Assembly (NCBI GenBank): GCA_028703545.1
Contig: JAQVMR010000002.1
Span: 1 to 20,948 of the forward strand
From: Patescibacteria group bacterium
Lineage (GTDB): Bacteria; Patescibacteriota; Patescibacteriia; UBA1558; S5-K13
Length of the DNA: 20,948 nt
Direction of reading: 5' to 3'
The notes beneath the pieces are model-generated. The model saw only the letters and a program-made list of their open reading frames with translations, ran no database searches and had not been told where the DNA came from. The translations under genes and the position numbers were made by a program. The stretch's first letter is position 1; the number at the start of each line of letters is the position of its first letter. This document shows positions 1 to 5,566 of the stretch, in pieces.

Positions 1-1
1 T

Positions 2-649
2 AAATTTAAGGATCAATTTAAATTAATAATTGGTCAGTTTAGGTGGAGAGAATTTAGAAAATATATTCCACTTGTAGTTTTATTGTTATTGATTATTTTT
101 ATTAGCACACAAAAGGAGGGCAACGGTACGTATAAAAAAAATAATGAAGTTCCTGTTTCAGTTATTCCAAATAGTACAGGTTATAATATAGATTTACCAT
201 TGGAGTCAGACGATAATCCAATAGCTCCACTAAAAGACCCTAAAGATTATGTATCGTTATCTAATGGTACAATTTTATCTCAAAATTCTTATTTACTGAA
301 TGGATCTGGAGAATTAAAAATAGATAATGGAACAAGTTTAGATGCTATAGCTAAGTTAGTAAATATCTCAACAAATAAATCAATTTTGACAGTCTATATA
401 AAAGCCAATAGTGTTTATAACATTTTAAATATATCAGATGGAGATTATAAATTACTGTTTAATCTTGGCAATGATTGGGACTCCAGAATTAAAGCATTTA
501 CAGTAAACTCCAGCTATGAAACTTTTGTAGAGCCTTTTAATTTTGAGACAAATGATTATTATTCAACTTTTAGTGTAACATTGAACCCGGTAATTAATGG
601 TACCGCTCATACCCAAGATATTAATGCACAAGAGTTTGGAAATTATTAA
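2..649 (+). CDS. Membrane-anchored secreted protein, 5' end outside window
   Basis: The reading frame is already open at base 2, so the N-terminus lies outside the window. A TTG at 83 is only an internal codon of the membrane segment. Visible order: a basic stretch (KFKDQFKLIIGQFRWREFRK), one hydrophobic helix (YIPLVVLLLLIIFIST), a polar linker, then a beta-rich domain of about 120 residues with features such as NGSGELKI, SLDAIAKL, DGDYKLLFNLGNDWD and FSVTLNP. I infer a single-pass protein with an extracytoplasmic C-terminal domain. The domain pattern (IxDGxYxLxFxxGxDWD) looks like one that recurs in bacterial surface proteins, but I cannot name the family. The next gene starts 4 bp after the stop, so the two may be co-transcribed. 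Function unknown. Confidence 0.75.
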   Translation, partial: KFKDQFKLIIGQFRWREFRKYIPLVVLLLLIIFISTQKEGNGTYKKNNEVPVSVIPNSTGYNIDLPLESDDNPIAPLKDPKDYVSLSNGTILSQNSYLLNGSGELKIDNGTSLDAIAKLVNISTNKSILTVYIKANSVYNILNISDGDYKLLFNLGNDWDSRIKAFTVNSSYETFVEPFNFETNDYYSTFSVTLNPVINGTAHTQDINAQEFGNY

Positions 650-653
650 AAAG

Positions 654-1073
654 ATGCTAAACATTGATATTTTTAAACATTTCATAAAGGGCCACAAGGA
701 TCGGGTCATTGATTTATTATTAACTTATCAGATGATAGAGATATTACTTTTTTTGAAATTATATCTTCCCGATGTTTCAAAAACAGATAACGAAAGCAGA
801 TACATGGAAATAATAAATAAAGAATTAAGTTCAAAAACTCTAGGAAAATTGAAAAATAAATATTTAAAAAAATTTCCTAATGATAAATATAATTTAGTCT
901 CTACCTTAGAATTAGTTAGAATAGAACGAAATACATTTATGCATTCCCTTTATATATTTATTGCCTCACAAGAAAATAGAAAAATGGCTAAGATTACAGG
1001 AGAAAAGATATTGAATGATTATAGCAAAAATGCCTACGAACTTCTTGATAAATTATATCAATTGCCTAATTAA
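654..1073 (+). CDS. Small helical protein with HEPN-like RNxxxH motif
   Basis: This is a 139-residue, lysine-rich, mostly helical protein. I chose the ATG at 654, just after the upstream stop, rather than the in-frame ATG at 597, which would overlap the previous gene by 53 bp. Neither start has a clear SD. Near residue 93 it reads LVRIERNTFMHSLYIF, which contains R-N-x-x-x-H. In HEPN-fold proteins the Rx4-6H motif, often with N right after the R, forms the catalytic or RNA-binding site of ribonucleases and toxins. The HEPN link rests on this motif and helical content only. No nucleotidyltransferase antitoxin is adjacent; the NTase-fold gene at 12213 is far away. It may belong to an accessory locus with the upstream membrane protein and the repeat-rich gap downstream. 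Confidence 0.6.
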   Translation: MLNIDIFKHFIKGHKDRVIDLLLTYQMIEILLFLKLYLPDVSKTDNESRYMEIINKELSSKTLGKLKNKYLKKFPNDKYNLVSTLELVRIERNTFMHSLYIFIASQENRKMAKITGEKILNDYSKNAYELLDKLYQLPN

Positions 1074-1107
1074 AAGCGTCTACTAAACGGGGTACGGATC
1101 ACATTTC

Positions 1108-1322
1108 AGTGTCTCATTTGTCTCATTTTATAAAAATGTTACGTTAATGATACAAAAAAGTGTAACATTTTGTAACATTTTATTCCTTTTTATAGTGTGC
1201 CATTTGTGTCACTTTTTAATATATTACATTAAGAATACTCAAAAAAAACGTAGTATTCTTGTTATTTTTGTCAATTTTAGTTATGTGAAATAGGGGGTTT
1301 AGTGTGCCATTTGTGCCATTTT
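1108..1322. repeat. Array of AGT-(GTNNCATTT)x2 doublet repeats
   Basis: Four copies share one design: AGT, then two adjacent 9-10 bp units GTNNCATTT(T). They lie at 1108-1129 (GTCTCATTT twice), 1159-1181 (GTAACATTTT twice), 1194-1215 (GTGCCATTT then GTGTCACTTT) and 1301-1322 (GTGCCATTT twice). A fifth, degenerate doublet in the opposite orientation lies at 1133-1153 (AAAATGTTAC, then GTTAATGATAC). The variable NN pair is the same in both halves of three of the four direct copies. Half-sites about one helical turn apart suggest a site for a protein binding one DNA face, such as iterons, operators or recombinase arm sites. No function is demonstrated. Confidence 0.75.
1231..1260. other. Perfect 9-bp inverted repeat (hairpin)
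   Basis: AAGAATACT (1231-1239) and AGTATTCTT (1252-1260) are perfect inverted copies separated by a 12-nt A-rich loop. The plus-strand sequence after it is T-rich but not a clean run, so a weak terminator or a protein-binding dyad are both possible. It lies inside the doublet-repeat array, between copies three and four. Confidence 0.55.
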
Positions 1323-1466
1323 GTATTTTAGACCCCGACCTACATGCCTTTGCGGGGCACGATAAAAGATGCTAAAATACCCTTATAACATCCGCTATCT
1401 GGGGTACCTAACCACAGTGGCCCGCCATAAATTATTATATAAATAATATTTATTTAAAATAAAAAT

Positions 1467-1709
1467 ATGCAAATACAAAAATTAAAAAATATTTTGCTTT
1501 TAATGTGTTCTGTTTTGATTTTAGTAACACCAATTTTTAATTTACAGGTGGCATTTTATATCTGTGTCTTTTTTATAATCGCAGGAGGAACCTATATTAT
1601 GACAAAGAAAAATTTAATACTCAAAAAAGACAGAACAATTCTATTGGTTCTACTAGCTCTATTGGTCGGCATATTGATTTCTTTTTATACAAGATTTATT
1701 TTTCAATAG
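1467..1709 (+). CDS. Small three-segment membrane protein
   Basis: This 80-residue protein is almost entirely hydrophobic. It has a short basic start (MQIQKLKN), then helices at about residues 9-24, 27-45 and 57-78, the second and third joined by a lysine-rich loop (TKKNLILKKDR). It has no SD, and the sequence before the ATG is nearly pure A+T. Its 3' end overlaps the convergent gene on the other strand by 7 bp. I do not recognise a family. Small size, isolation and AT bias leave some chance that it is spurious, but regular helix spacing and positive loop charges favour a real membrane peptide. Confidence 0.5.
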   Translation: MQIQKLKNILLLMCSVLILVTPIFNLQVAFYICVFFIIAGGTYIMTKKNLILKKDRTILLVLLALLVGILISFYTRFIFQ

Positions 1710-1936
1710 ATTTGTTTTATTGCTATAAGTAGTTGATTTAAATATTTTTCATCAATTTCGCTTATCTTAAATTCTTCTCTTAGGTCGTGTATTACGCGTT
1801 TAAATTCTTCGTATGTTAATTTATCGTCTATAAGATATTTTTTTATTTCAGATAAAATAATGCCTCTTTGTTTAAAATCAAGATATTCTATTTTTTTAAT
1901 TTCCTTCTCAATTTCTTCATATCTGTAAAATTGCAT
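1703..1936 (-). CDS. Small charged helical protein, unknown function
   Basis: This 77-residue protein is predicted to be wholly alpha-helical and highly charged, with pieces such as YEEIEKEIKKIEYLD, LTYEEFKRVIHDLREEF and EIDEKYLNQLLIAIKQIY. It contains no cysteines and no membrane segment. It ends in TGA, overlapping the convergent membrane gene by 7 bp. No SD precedes the ATG. I do not recognise the family; spaced hydrophobic residues suggest a small helical bundle or coiled coil. The upstream minus-strand RNA has its own terminator about 180 bp away, so this gene probably has a separate promoter in the AT-rich stretch above 1936. Confidence 0.5.
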   Translation of the reverse strand: MQFYRYEEIEKEIKKIEYLDFKQRGIILSEIKKYLIDDKLTYEEFKRVIHDLREEFKISEIDEKYLNQLLIAIKQIY

Positions 1937-2112
1937 ATTTTTGTTATTTTATTAATCGTTTTTATGAATAAAGAGCCTTGTCATTTTGTGCACTACAGAA
2001 ATCGATAGCTTTAATTTAATAGAAGTTGGTTTTTTGAATGTTTTCAGGTTTTTTATTTTTACATCACGAAAATTCTCCAGTATTTAAATTATCTCTAAAA
2101 ATATTTTATTAG
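1937..2112. other. Intergenic stretch, nothing recognised
   Basis: AT-rich DNA between the minus-strand helical protein and the terminator of the putative minus-strand RNA. No reading frame with a credible start, no tRNA-like fold and no strong dyad was found. Confidence 0.5.
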
Positions 2113-2149
2113 TCAAATAAAAAGTGCCCAGTTTTAGACTTCCGGGCAC
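2113..2149 (-). terminator. Rho-independent terminator of the minus-strand RNA
   Basis: On the minus strand, GTGCCC (2149-2144) pairs with GGGCAC (2129-2124) across a 14-nt loop and is followed at once by TTTTTATTTG. A G+C stem in such AT-rich DNA, with a T-run on only one side, marks it as a minus-strand terminator. Confidence 0.7.
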
Positions 2150-2214
2150 ATTGTGATTTTAGGCTAGAGGGCTGGTATTTTCAGTACCCTCCTCCGCTAA
2201 GGGGGTGGTGATCC

Positions 2215-2262
2215 TTAACCGGCGTTAACCTCACTGAGCAAGGGTAGGGTTGGCTTTTGCAT
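2215..2262 (-). CDS. Possible 15-residue peptide ORF inside the RNA
   Basis: Directly after the SD-like GAGGTGAT (2271-2264), an ATG opens a short frame reading MQKPTLPLLSEVNAG and ending in TAA. SD spacing is ideal and the SD matches the usual 16S tail complement over eight bases. The same frame is open back to an ATG at 2313 (giving 32 residues, MPIRRKTAQKHKK...), but that start lies in a hairpin loop without an SD. The SD can pair with ATCACC just past the stop codon, so translation and folding would exclude each other, as in leader peptides. No minus-strand gene follows before the terminator, so a classical attenuator role is unlikely. Confidence 0.3.
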   Translation of the reverse strand: MQKPTLPLLSEVNAG

Positions 2263-2364
2263 AATCACCTCGGCTTTTTTGTGTTTTTGAGCTGTTTTCC
2301 TCCTGATCGGCATCTTATCAAGGGGGTCTGATTTCGAAGCTTGATGAATATGATGGATAATTAA

Positions 2365-2373
2365 ATTATACCA
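2365..2373 (-). promoter_or_regulatory. Extended -10 promoter for the minus-strand RNA
   Basis: The minus strand reads TGGTATAAT, a consensus -10 with the TGn extension. The -35 region is weak (TTAAAA with a 16-bp spacer). Predicted transcription start is near 2358. Confidence 0.55.
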
Positions 2374-2573
2374 CAAAATTAAATTTTTTTAAGTCAGACA
2401 AAAAATTCACCAGATTTACCCAGAGTGCTAAGCTATACTCATTTTTATTAGCTAAAAGAATGTTAGTATTATGAAAGTTTAATACTCACCATTGTGTCGG
2501 GAAAAAAATTAATAAACAATAATTAGGATTGATTTTATAATAAAATAGGGTGGTTTTTATTTCATTTTTTAGA
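2374..2573. other. Divergent intergenic region before the helicase gene
   Basis: AT-rich stretch between the minus-strand RNA promoter and the helicase -10 element. No coding frame or strong structure was recognised. A GTG at 2550 is in frame with the helicase but lies upstream of its -10 box. Confidence 0.5.
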
Positions 2574-2579
2574 TATAAT
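2574..2579 (+). promoter_or_regulatory. -10 element of the helicase gene
   Basis: A consensus TATAAT ends 12 bp before the ATG at 2592, giving a predicted leader of only about 6 nt. The -35 region (TGGTTT at 17-bp spacing) is poor. The box decides the start: the in-frame GTG at 2550 would lie outside the transcript. Confidence 0.55.
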
Positions 2580-2591
2580 TTCTACACAACT

Positions 2592-4607
2592 ATGAAAAAA
2601 ATTGATTTTAAAAAAGAATTAAATGACGAGCAATATAATGTTGTTTCTTCGGGAGACGGTGCTAAATTAGTTTTAGCTGGGGCCGGAAGTGGAAAAACCA
2701 GAACACTTGTTTATCGCGTTGCTTGGCTTATTAATAATGGCGTAAGACCAGAAGAAATTTTATTGCTCACTTTTACAAATAAAGCTGCAAATGAAATGCT
2801 TGAACGAGTGAATTGTTTAATTTTTAATGAAAGAATAAAAAAAATACATGTTTGGGGTGGAACATTTCATGCTACAGCAAATAGACTTTTAAAAATATAT
2901 GGCACCGAGATCGGCATACAAAAAGATTTTACAATAATGGATTCAGATGATTCAAAATCTTTAATAAACCATATTCTAAAGGATAATTTTTTAACATTTC
3001 CCAAAAAACAGAAATCATCATCAGGGTTAATTCAGGAAGTATTTTCATTTTCAATAAATTCGGGTATTGAAATTAACGAGACTCTAGAAGTAAAATTTCC
3101 TCAATGGCAGGAATTTTTAATTGAATTTGAAAATGTTGAAATTGAGTATAAAAAAAGAAAAAAAGAATCAAAATTTTTAGATTTTGATGATCTGCTTTAT
3201 TATTTTAAAGAGTTAGTTACTAATAAAAAAATAGGAAGAGAATTAAAAAATAAATGGGAACACGTTTTAATAGACGAATATCAGGATACAAATTATCTAC
3301 AAGCTGAAATTATAAAGGAACTATGTCTAGAAAAAAATAATGTGTTAGCGGTAGGAGACGATGCACAAAGTATTTATTCTTTCCGAGCAGCTGATATAAA
3401 AAATATAATAGAATTTCCAAAAATTTTTAAAAATTGCAAAATATATAAATTGGAAAAAAATTATAGATCGACACCAGAAATTTTAAATTTAGCCAATCGG
3501 GTAATAAGTGAAAACCAGAATCAATTTAGTAAAAATTTGAAGGCAATTTTAAGCCCTTATGTAAAGCCATATTTGATAGCACTTAATGATAACAGAGAAG
3601 AGGCTTGGTTTATAGTAGATAAAATTAAAGATTTTTTGCAAGATGAAAAAAAACCAAACGACATTGCAGTTCTATTTAGAGCCGGAAGCAATGCACAGAC
3701 CCTTGAAATGGAATTAAATAAAGCTGGTATATCATATGAAATGAGGGGCGGACTTAGATTTTTTGAAAGATCACACATAAAAGACGTGATTGCATTTTTA
3801 AAAATTATAAATCATATAAATGATTATGTTTCTCTTTTTAGGGTTTTAAATTTTTATGAAGGGATTGGCGAGGTGACAGTAAAAAATATATATGATCAAA
3901 TTAAAAAATTTAAAAACACTTCAGAATTAATTGAGTCTGATATAAAAATCCCAAATAAAGCTTATGAGGGATGGAAACATTTTATAATGTTTTTGAAAAA
4001 AATAGAAAAATTTAAAAATGAAAATCCAGGAAAATTAATAAGCACCATAATTGAAGAATATTATTTTTATTTATCTTTAAAATATGAGGATTTTAAAGAA
4101 AGACACGAGGACTTGGTTCAATTGTCTTATTTTGCGAGTAGCTTCGATAATTTAAAATATTTTTTAGATGAAACTGCCCTACAGGAAAGTTTTAATTTAA
4201 AGAAAAATGTTAACAAAAATGAATGTATAATACTTAGCACTATTCATCAGGCAAAGGGATTAGAATGGGAGATTGTATTTTTAATAAATTTAACAAGTGA
4301 TTCCCTTCCACATCCACTTTGTGTAACTAAATATGGGATTGAAGAAGAGAGAAGGCTTTTTTATGTAGCGATAACGAGAGCAAAAAAATATTTGTATATG
4401 ACTTATCCGCTATATCTTTTTAAATATGGTGAATTAAAGAATACAGAAATTTCGGAATTTATAAAAGGAATAGACGAAAAATTTTTAAATTTTAATCAGG
4501 GATCTTATTCAAATACTATTTTATCAAGTGGTGATATAACTTATGAAGCAGATGACGAGATTTATTTTAAAAATAAATCATATTTACCAGAAATAGACGA
4601 GTTATAA
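2592..4607 (+). CDS. UvrD/PcrA-type superfamily 1A DNA helicase
   Basis: This is a 3'-5' ATP-driven DNA helicase of 671 residues, acting in nucleotide excision and mismatch repair or replication restart. All SF1A motifs are present: Q-motif (LNDEQYNVV), Walker A AGAGSGKT (29-36), TFTNKAANEM, GTFHA, Walker B LIDEYQDTN (near 228), motif III GDDAQSIYSFR (near 253), NYRST (near 289), STIHQAKGLEWE, and motif VI RRLFYVAITRAKK (near 584). It is shorter than typical UvrD/PcrA (about 720), mainly because the C-terminal tail is reduced. I chose ATG 2592 because a TATAAT lies just upstream and MKKIDFKKELNDEQ fits the family start; the GTG at 2550 adds 14 residues with no support. There is no SD. UvrD, PcrA and Rep cannot be told apart here, so no symbol is given. 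A bidirectional terminator follows. Confidence 0.93.
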   Translation: MKKIDFKKELNDEQYNVVSSGDGAKLVLAGAGSGKTRTLVYRVAWLINNGVRPEEILLLTFTNKAANEMLERVNCLIFNERIKKIHVWGGTFHATANRLLKIYGTEIGIQKDFTIMDSDDSKSLINHILKDNFLTFPKKQKSSSGLIQEVFSFSINSGIEINETLEVKFPQWQEFLIEFENVEIEYKKRKKESKFLDFDDLLYYFKELVTNKKIGRELKNKWEHVLIDEYQDTNYLQAEIIKELCLEKNNVLAVGDDAQSIYSFRAADIKNIIEFPKIFKNCKIYKLEKNYRSTPEILNLANRVISENQNQFSKNLKAILSPYVKPYLIALNDNREEAWFIVDKIKDFLQDEKKPNDIAVLFRAGSNAQTLEMELNKAGISYEMRGGLRFFERSHIKDVIAFLKIINHINDYVSLFRVLNFYEGIGEVTVKNIYDQIKKFKNTSELIESDIKIPNKAYEGWKHFIMFLKKIEKFKNENPGKLISTIIEEYYFYLSLKYEDFKERHEDLVQLSYFASSFDNLKYFLDETALQESFNLKKNVNKNECIILSTIHQAKGLEWEIVFLINLTSDSLPHPLCVTKYGIEEERRLFYVAITRAKKYLYMTYPLYLFKYGELKNTEISEFIKGIDEKFLNFNQGSYSNTILSSGDITYEADDEIYFKNKSYLPEIDEL

Positions 4608-4615
4608 TTTTTGTA

Positions 4616-4651
4616 TAAAAAAAGCCGATATAAATTCGGCTTATATTTTTT
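4616..4651. terminator. Bidirectional terminator between convergent units
   Basis: AAGCCGA (4622-4628) pairs with TCGGCTT (4636-4642) around a 7-nt loop. An A-run on the left (4617-4623) gives the minus strand a T-run directly after the stem. T-rich sequence at 4643-4651 serves the plus strand. It ends the helicase gene and the minus-strand operon that converges on it. Confidence 0.75.
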
Positions 4652-4663
4652 ATACTACTTTTA

Positions 4664-4822
4664 TTACAGTTCTTCAATTTTTGAAACAGGCACTATAATA
4701 AATACCCCATTCATGTTTTGTTCCACATAAAGTTTTATCTGCATTTCCGGTTGAGCATTTTTTAGTATTTGTATGGGCAGATTTTCCGTGTAGTATAAAG
4801 TGTTAGCATATTTTACTTTCAT
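4664..4822 (-). CDS. 52-residue hypothetical protein with strong SD
   Basis: This is a 52-codon gene starting MKVKYANTLYYTENLPIQ and ending GVFIIVPVSKIEEL. A perfect GGAGG lies 5 bases before its ATG, which is unusual here because most neighbours lack an SD. It is the last gene of the minus-strand operon, 27 bp after the DUF11-like gene and just before the terminator. Codon use includes CCC, CCG, GGG and CTG, which are rarer in flanking genes. Predicted structure is mixed: a short helix after residue 15, then strands (IKLYVEQ, GVFIIVPV). It has no cysteines, membrane helix or signal peptide, so it should stay in the cytoplasm, unlike its two secreted or anchored operon partners. I do not recognise the family; a small regulator or antitoxin-like protein is only a guess. 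Confidence 0.65.
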   Translation of the reverse strand: MKVKYANTLYYTENLPIQILKNAQPEMQIKLYVEQNMNGVFIIVPVSKIEEL

Positions 4823-4849
4823 TGTTCCTCCATATATAAAAGTATTAAT

Positions 4850-5554
4850 TTATTTTTCAATCATTCCTTGATTTTTTGCGTATATATCGTATTTTAGATC
4901 TGTGTCAAGATTTTCTCCAAATGCAGAGATTTGTTTTTTACATATTTCATCATCCGCAACAATTTTTGTATTTTCTATAATACTTGCTATTTGTCCAATG
5001 TTGTTCTCGTCCGGAACAAAAGACACCTCAAAAACTAATTTAATTATTTGATTTCTTTCTATATTTTGTATCGCCCAAGTAATTTGTTTGTTTTGATTTA
5101 TTGTAAAATTTCCAGATGTTATGTTCTTATTTTTGGTAATATTAACATTTTTTCCTAGATGAGTATATAGAATAATATTTTGTAAATTATTATTAGCACT
5201 TTCTATTTCAAAAAATATCCAATAATTTGTAGGTATTCCTATAATTGGTGGAATGGGACCAATCCCTATTTGATCACCAAATGTATTATAATACATAGCA
5301 TAAGAATTAAGTTTGATTTTTGAACACTCCGTTTCTATTTTTTCTTTTATGATGGTTTCAGCATCAGATTTATTAATATTTGAAATTTGATTTATGGCGT
5401 TAATAATTATGGGTTTTATTTGAAGTTTTTTAATATGATAATTTGTTAAGTAACTCAAAGAAAACGCAAAAAGTATGATAAAAATAGCATCAGTAATTAA
5501 AATAAGCTTTTTGGATCTTCCTAAAATTTTAAATTGTTTTGTAAATACTCTCAT
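4850..5554 (-). CDS. Membrane-anchored protein with DUF11-like domain
   Basis: A 234-residue protein. A basic N-terminus (MRVFTKQFKILGRSKK) precedes one hydrophobic helix (about residues 17-36), then an extracytoplasmic part. Residues about 45-75 are helical (SDAETIIKEKIETECSKI). The second half resembles DUF11-type repeats: strand-rich, with a TWAIQNIERNQIIKLVFEVSF segment (given here as it reads across 158-178) followed by an N-rich, A-rich stretch (IASIIENTKIVADDEI). DUF11 domains are common in surface proteins; the match here is by eye only. The gene starts 12 bp after the stop of the GHL15-like gene, so they form one operon. Two cysteines (in TECSKI and DEICKK) could form a disulfide outside the cell. 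Type IV pilin was considered, but there is no prepilin cleavage motif. Confidence 0.7.
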   Translation of the reverse strand: MRVFTKQFKILGRSKKLILITDAIFIILFAFSLSYLTNYHIKKLQIKPIIINAINQISNINKSDAETIIKEKIETECSKIKLNSYAMYYNTFGDQIGIGPIPPIIGIPTNYWIFFEIESANNNLQNIILYTHLGKNVNITKNKNITSGNFTINQNKQITWAIQNIERNQIIKLVFEVSFVPDENNIGQIASIIENTKIVADDEICKKQISAFGENLDTDLKYDIYAKNQGMIEK

Positions 5555-5566
5555 ATATATAGTATA

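Larger units (their letters stand above)
1074..1466. other. Gene-free stretch with doublet repeats and hairpins
   Basis: No convincing coding frame is seen. The left part carries the doublet-repeat array and a 9-bp hairpin, which are listed separately. The block at about 1331-1431 is much richer in G+C than its surroundings and holds two short dyads: CCCCG (1333-1337) with CGGGG (1353-1357), and CCACAGTGG (1412-1420). The last 35 bp before the next ATG are almost pure A+T and could contain a promoter, but I cannot assign hexamers. Confidence 0.7.
2113..2358 (-). ncRNA. Putative structured RNA with SD and anti-SD-like tracts
   Basis: A self-contained unit of about 240 nt lies on the minus strand, with an extended -10 promoter upstream and a hairpin-plus-T-run terminator at its end. 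In the RNA direction it holds: a hairpin pairing CCCCCTTGAT with ATCAGGAGG (2326-2299, one mismatch), which hides an AGGAGG tract; an A-rich linker; GAGGTGAT followed by ATG; a TTAAC/GTTAA hairpin; then GGATCACCACCCCCTTA, whose ATCACC pairs with the GGTGAT; then another purine tract with a GGTA/TACC hairpin. Patches of G+C stand out in AT-rich DNA. It lacks the hallmark sequences I know for RNase P, SRP and tmRNA. It may be a regulatory RNA or encode a small peptide. Confidence 0.5.

Noticed and set aside
597..653. Upstream start for the HEPN-like gene
   Set aside because: It would overlap the previous coding region by 53 bp, and the ATG at 654 sits right after that gene's stop.
1108..1322. 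CRISPR-like array
   Set aside because: Repeats are short doublets with irregular spacing (about 36-107 bp), one is inverted, and no cas gene is nearby.
649..1376. 13-bp direct repeat AAAAGATGCTAAA at 649-661 and 1364-1376 as element ends
   Set aside because: It is short and AT-rich, one copy spans a gene start, and no transposase or inverted ends accompany it; chance is likely.
2215..2313. 32-residue form of the peptide ORF
   Set aside because: Its ATG lies in a hairpin loop and has no SD; the internal ATG at 2262 has a perfect one.
2113..2358. RNase P RNA, SRP RNA, tmRNA or rRNA fragment
   Set aside because: The conserved core sequences of these RNAs were not found. The similarity to the 16S tail covers only about 17 bases.
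4850..5554. Type IV pilin-like protein
   Set aside because: It has an N-terminal hydrophobic helix but no prepilin peptidase motif (G before F/M with E at +5).
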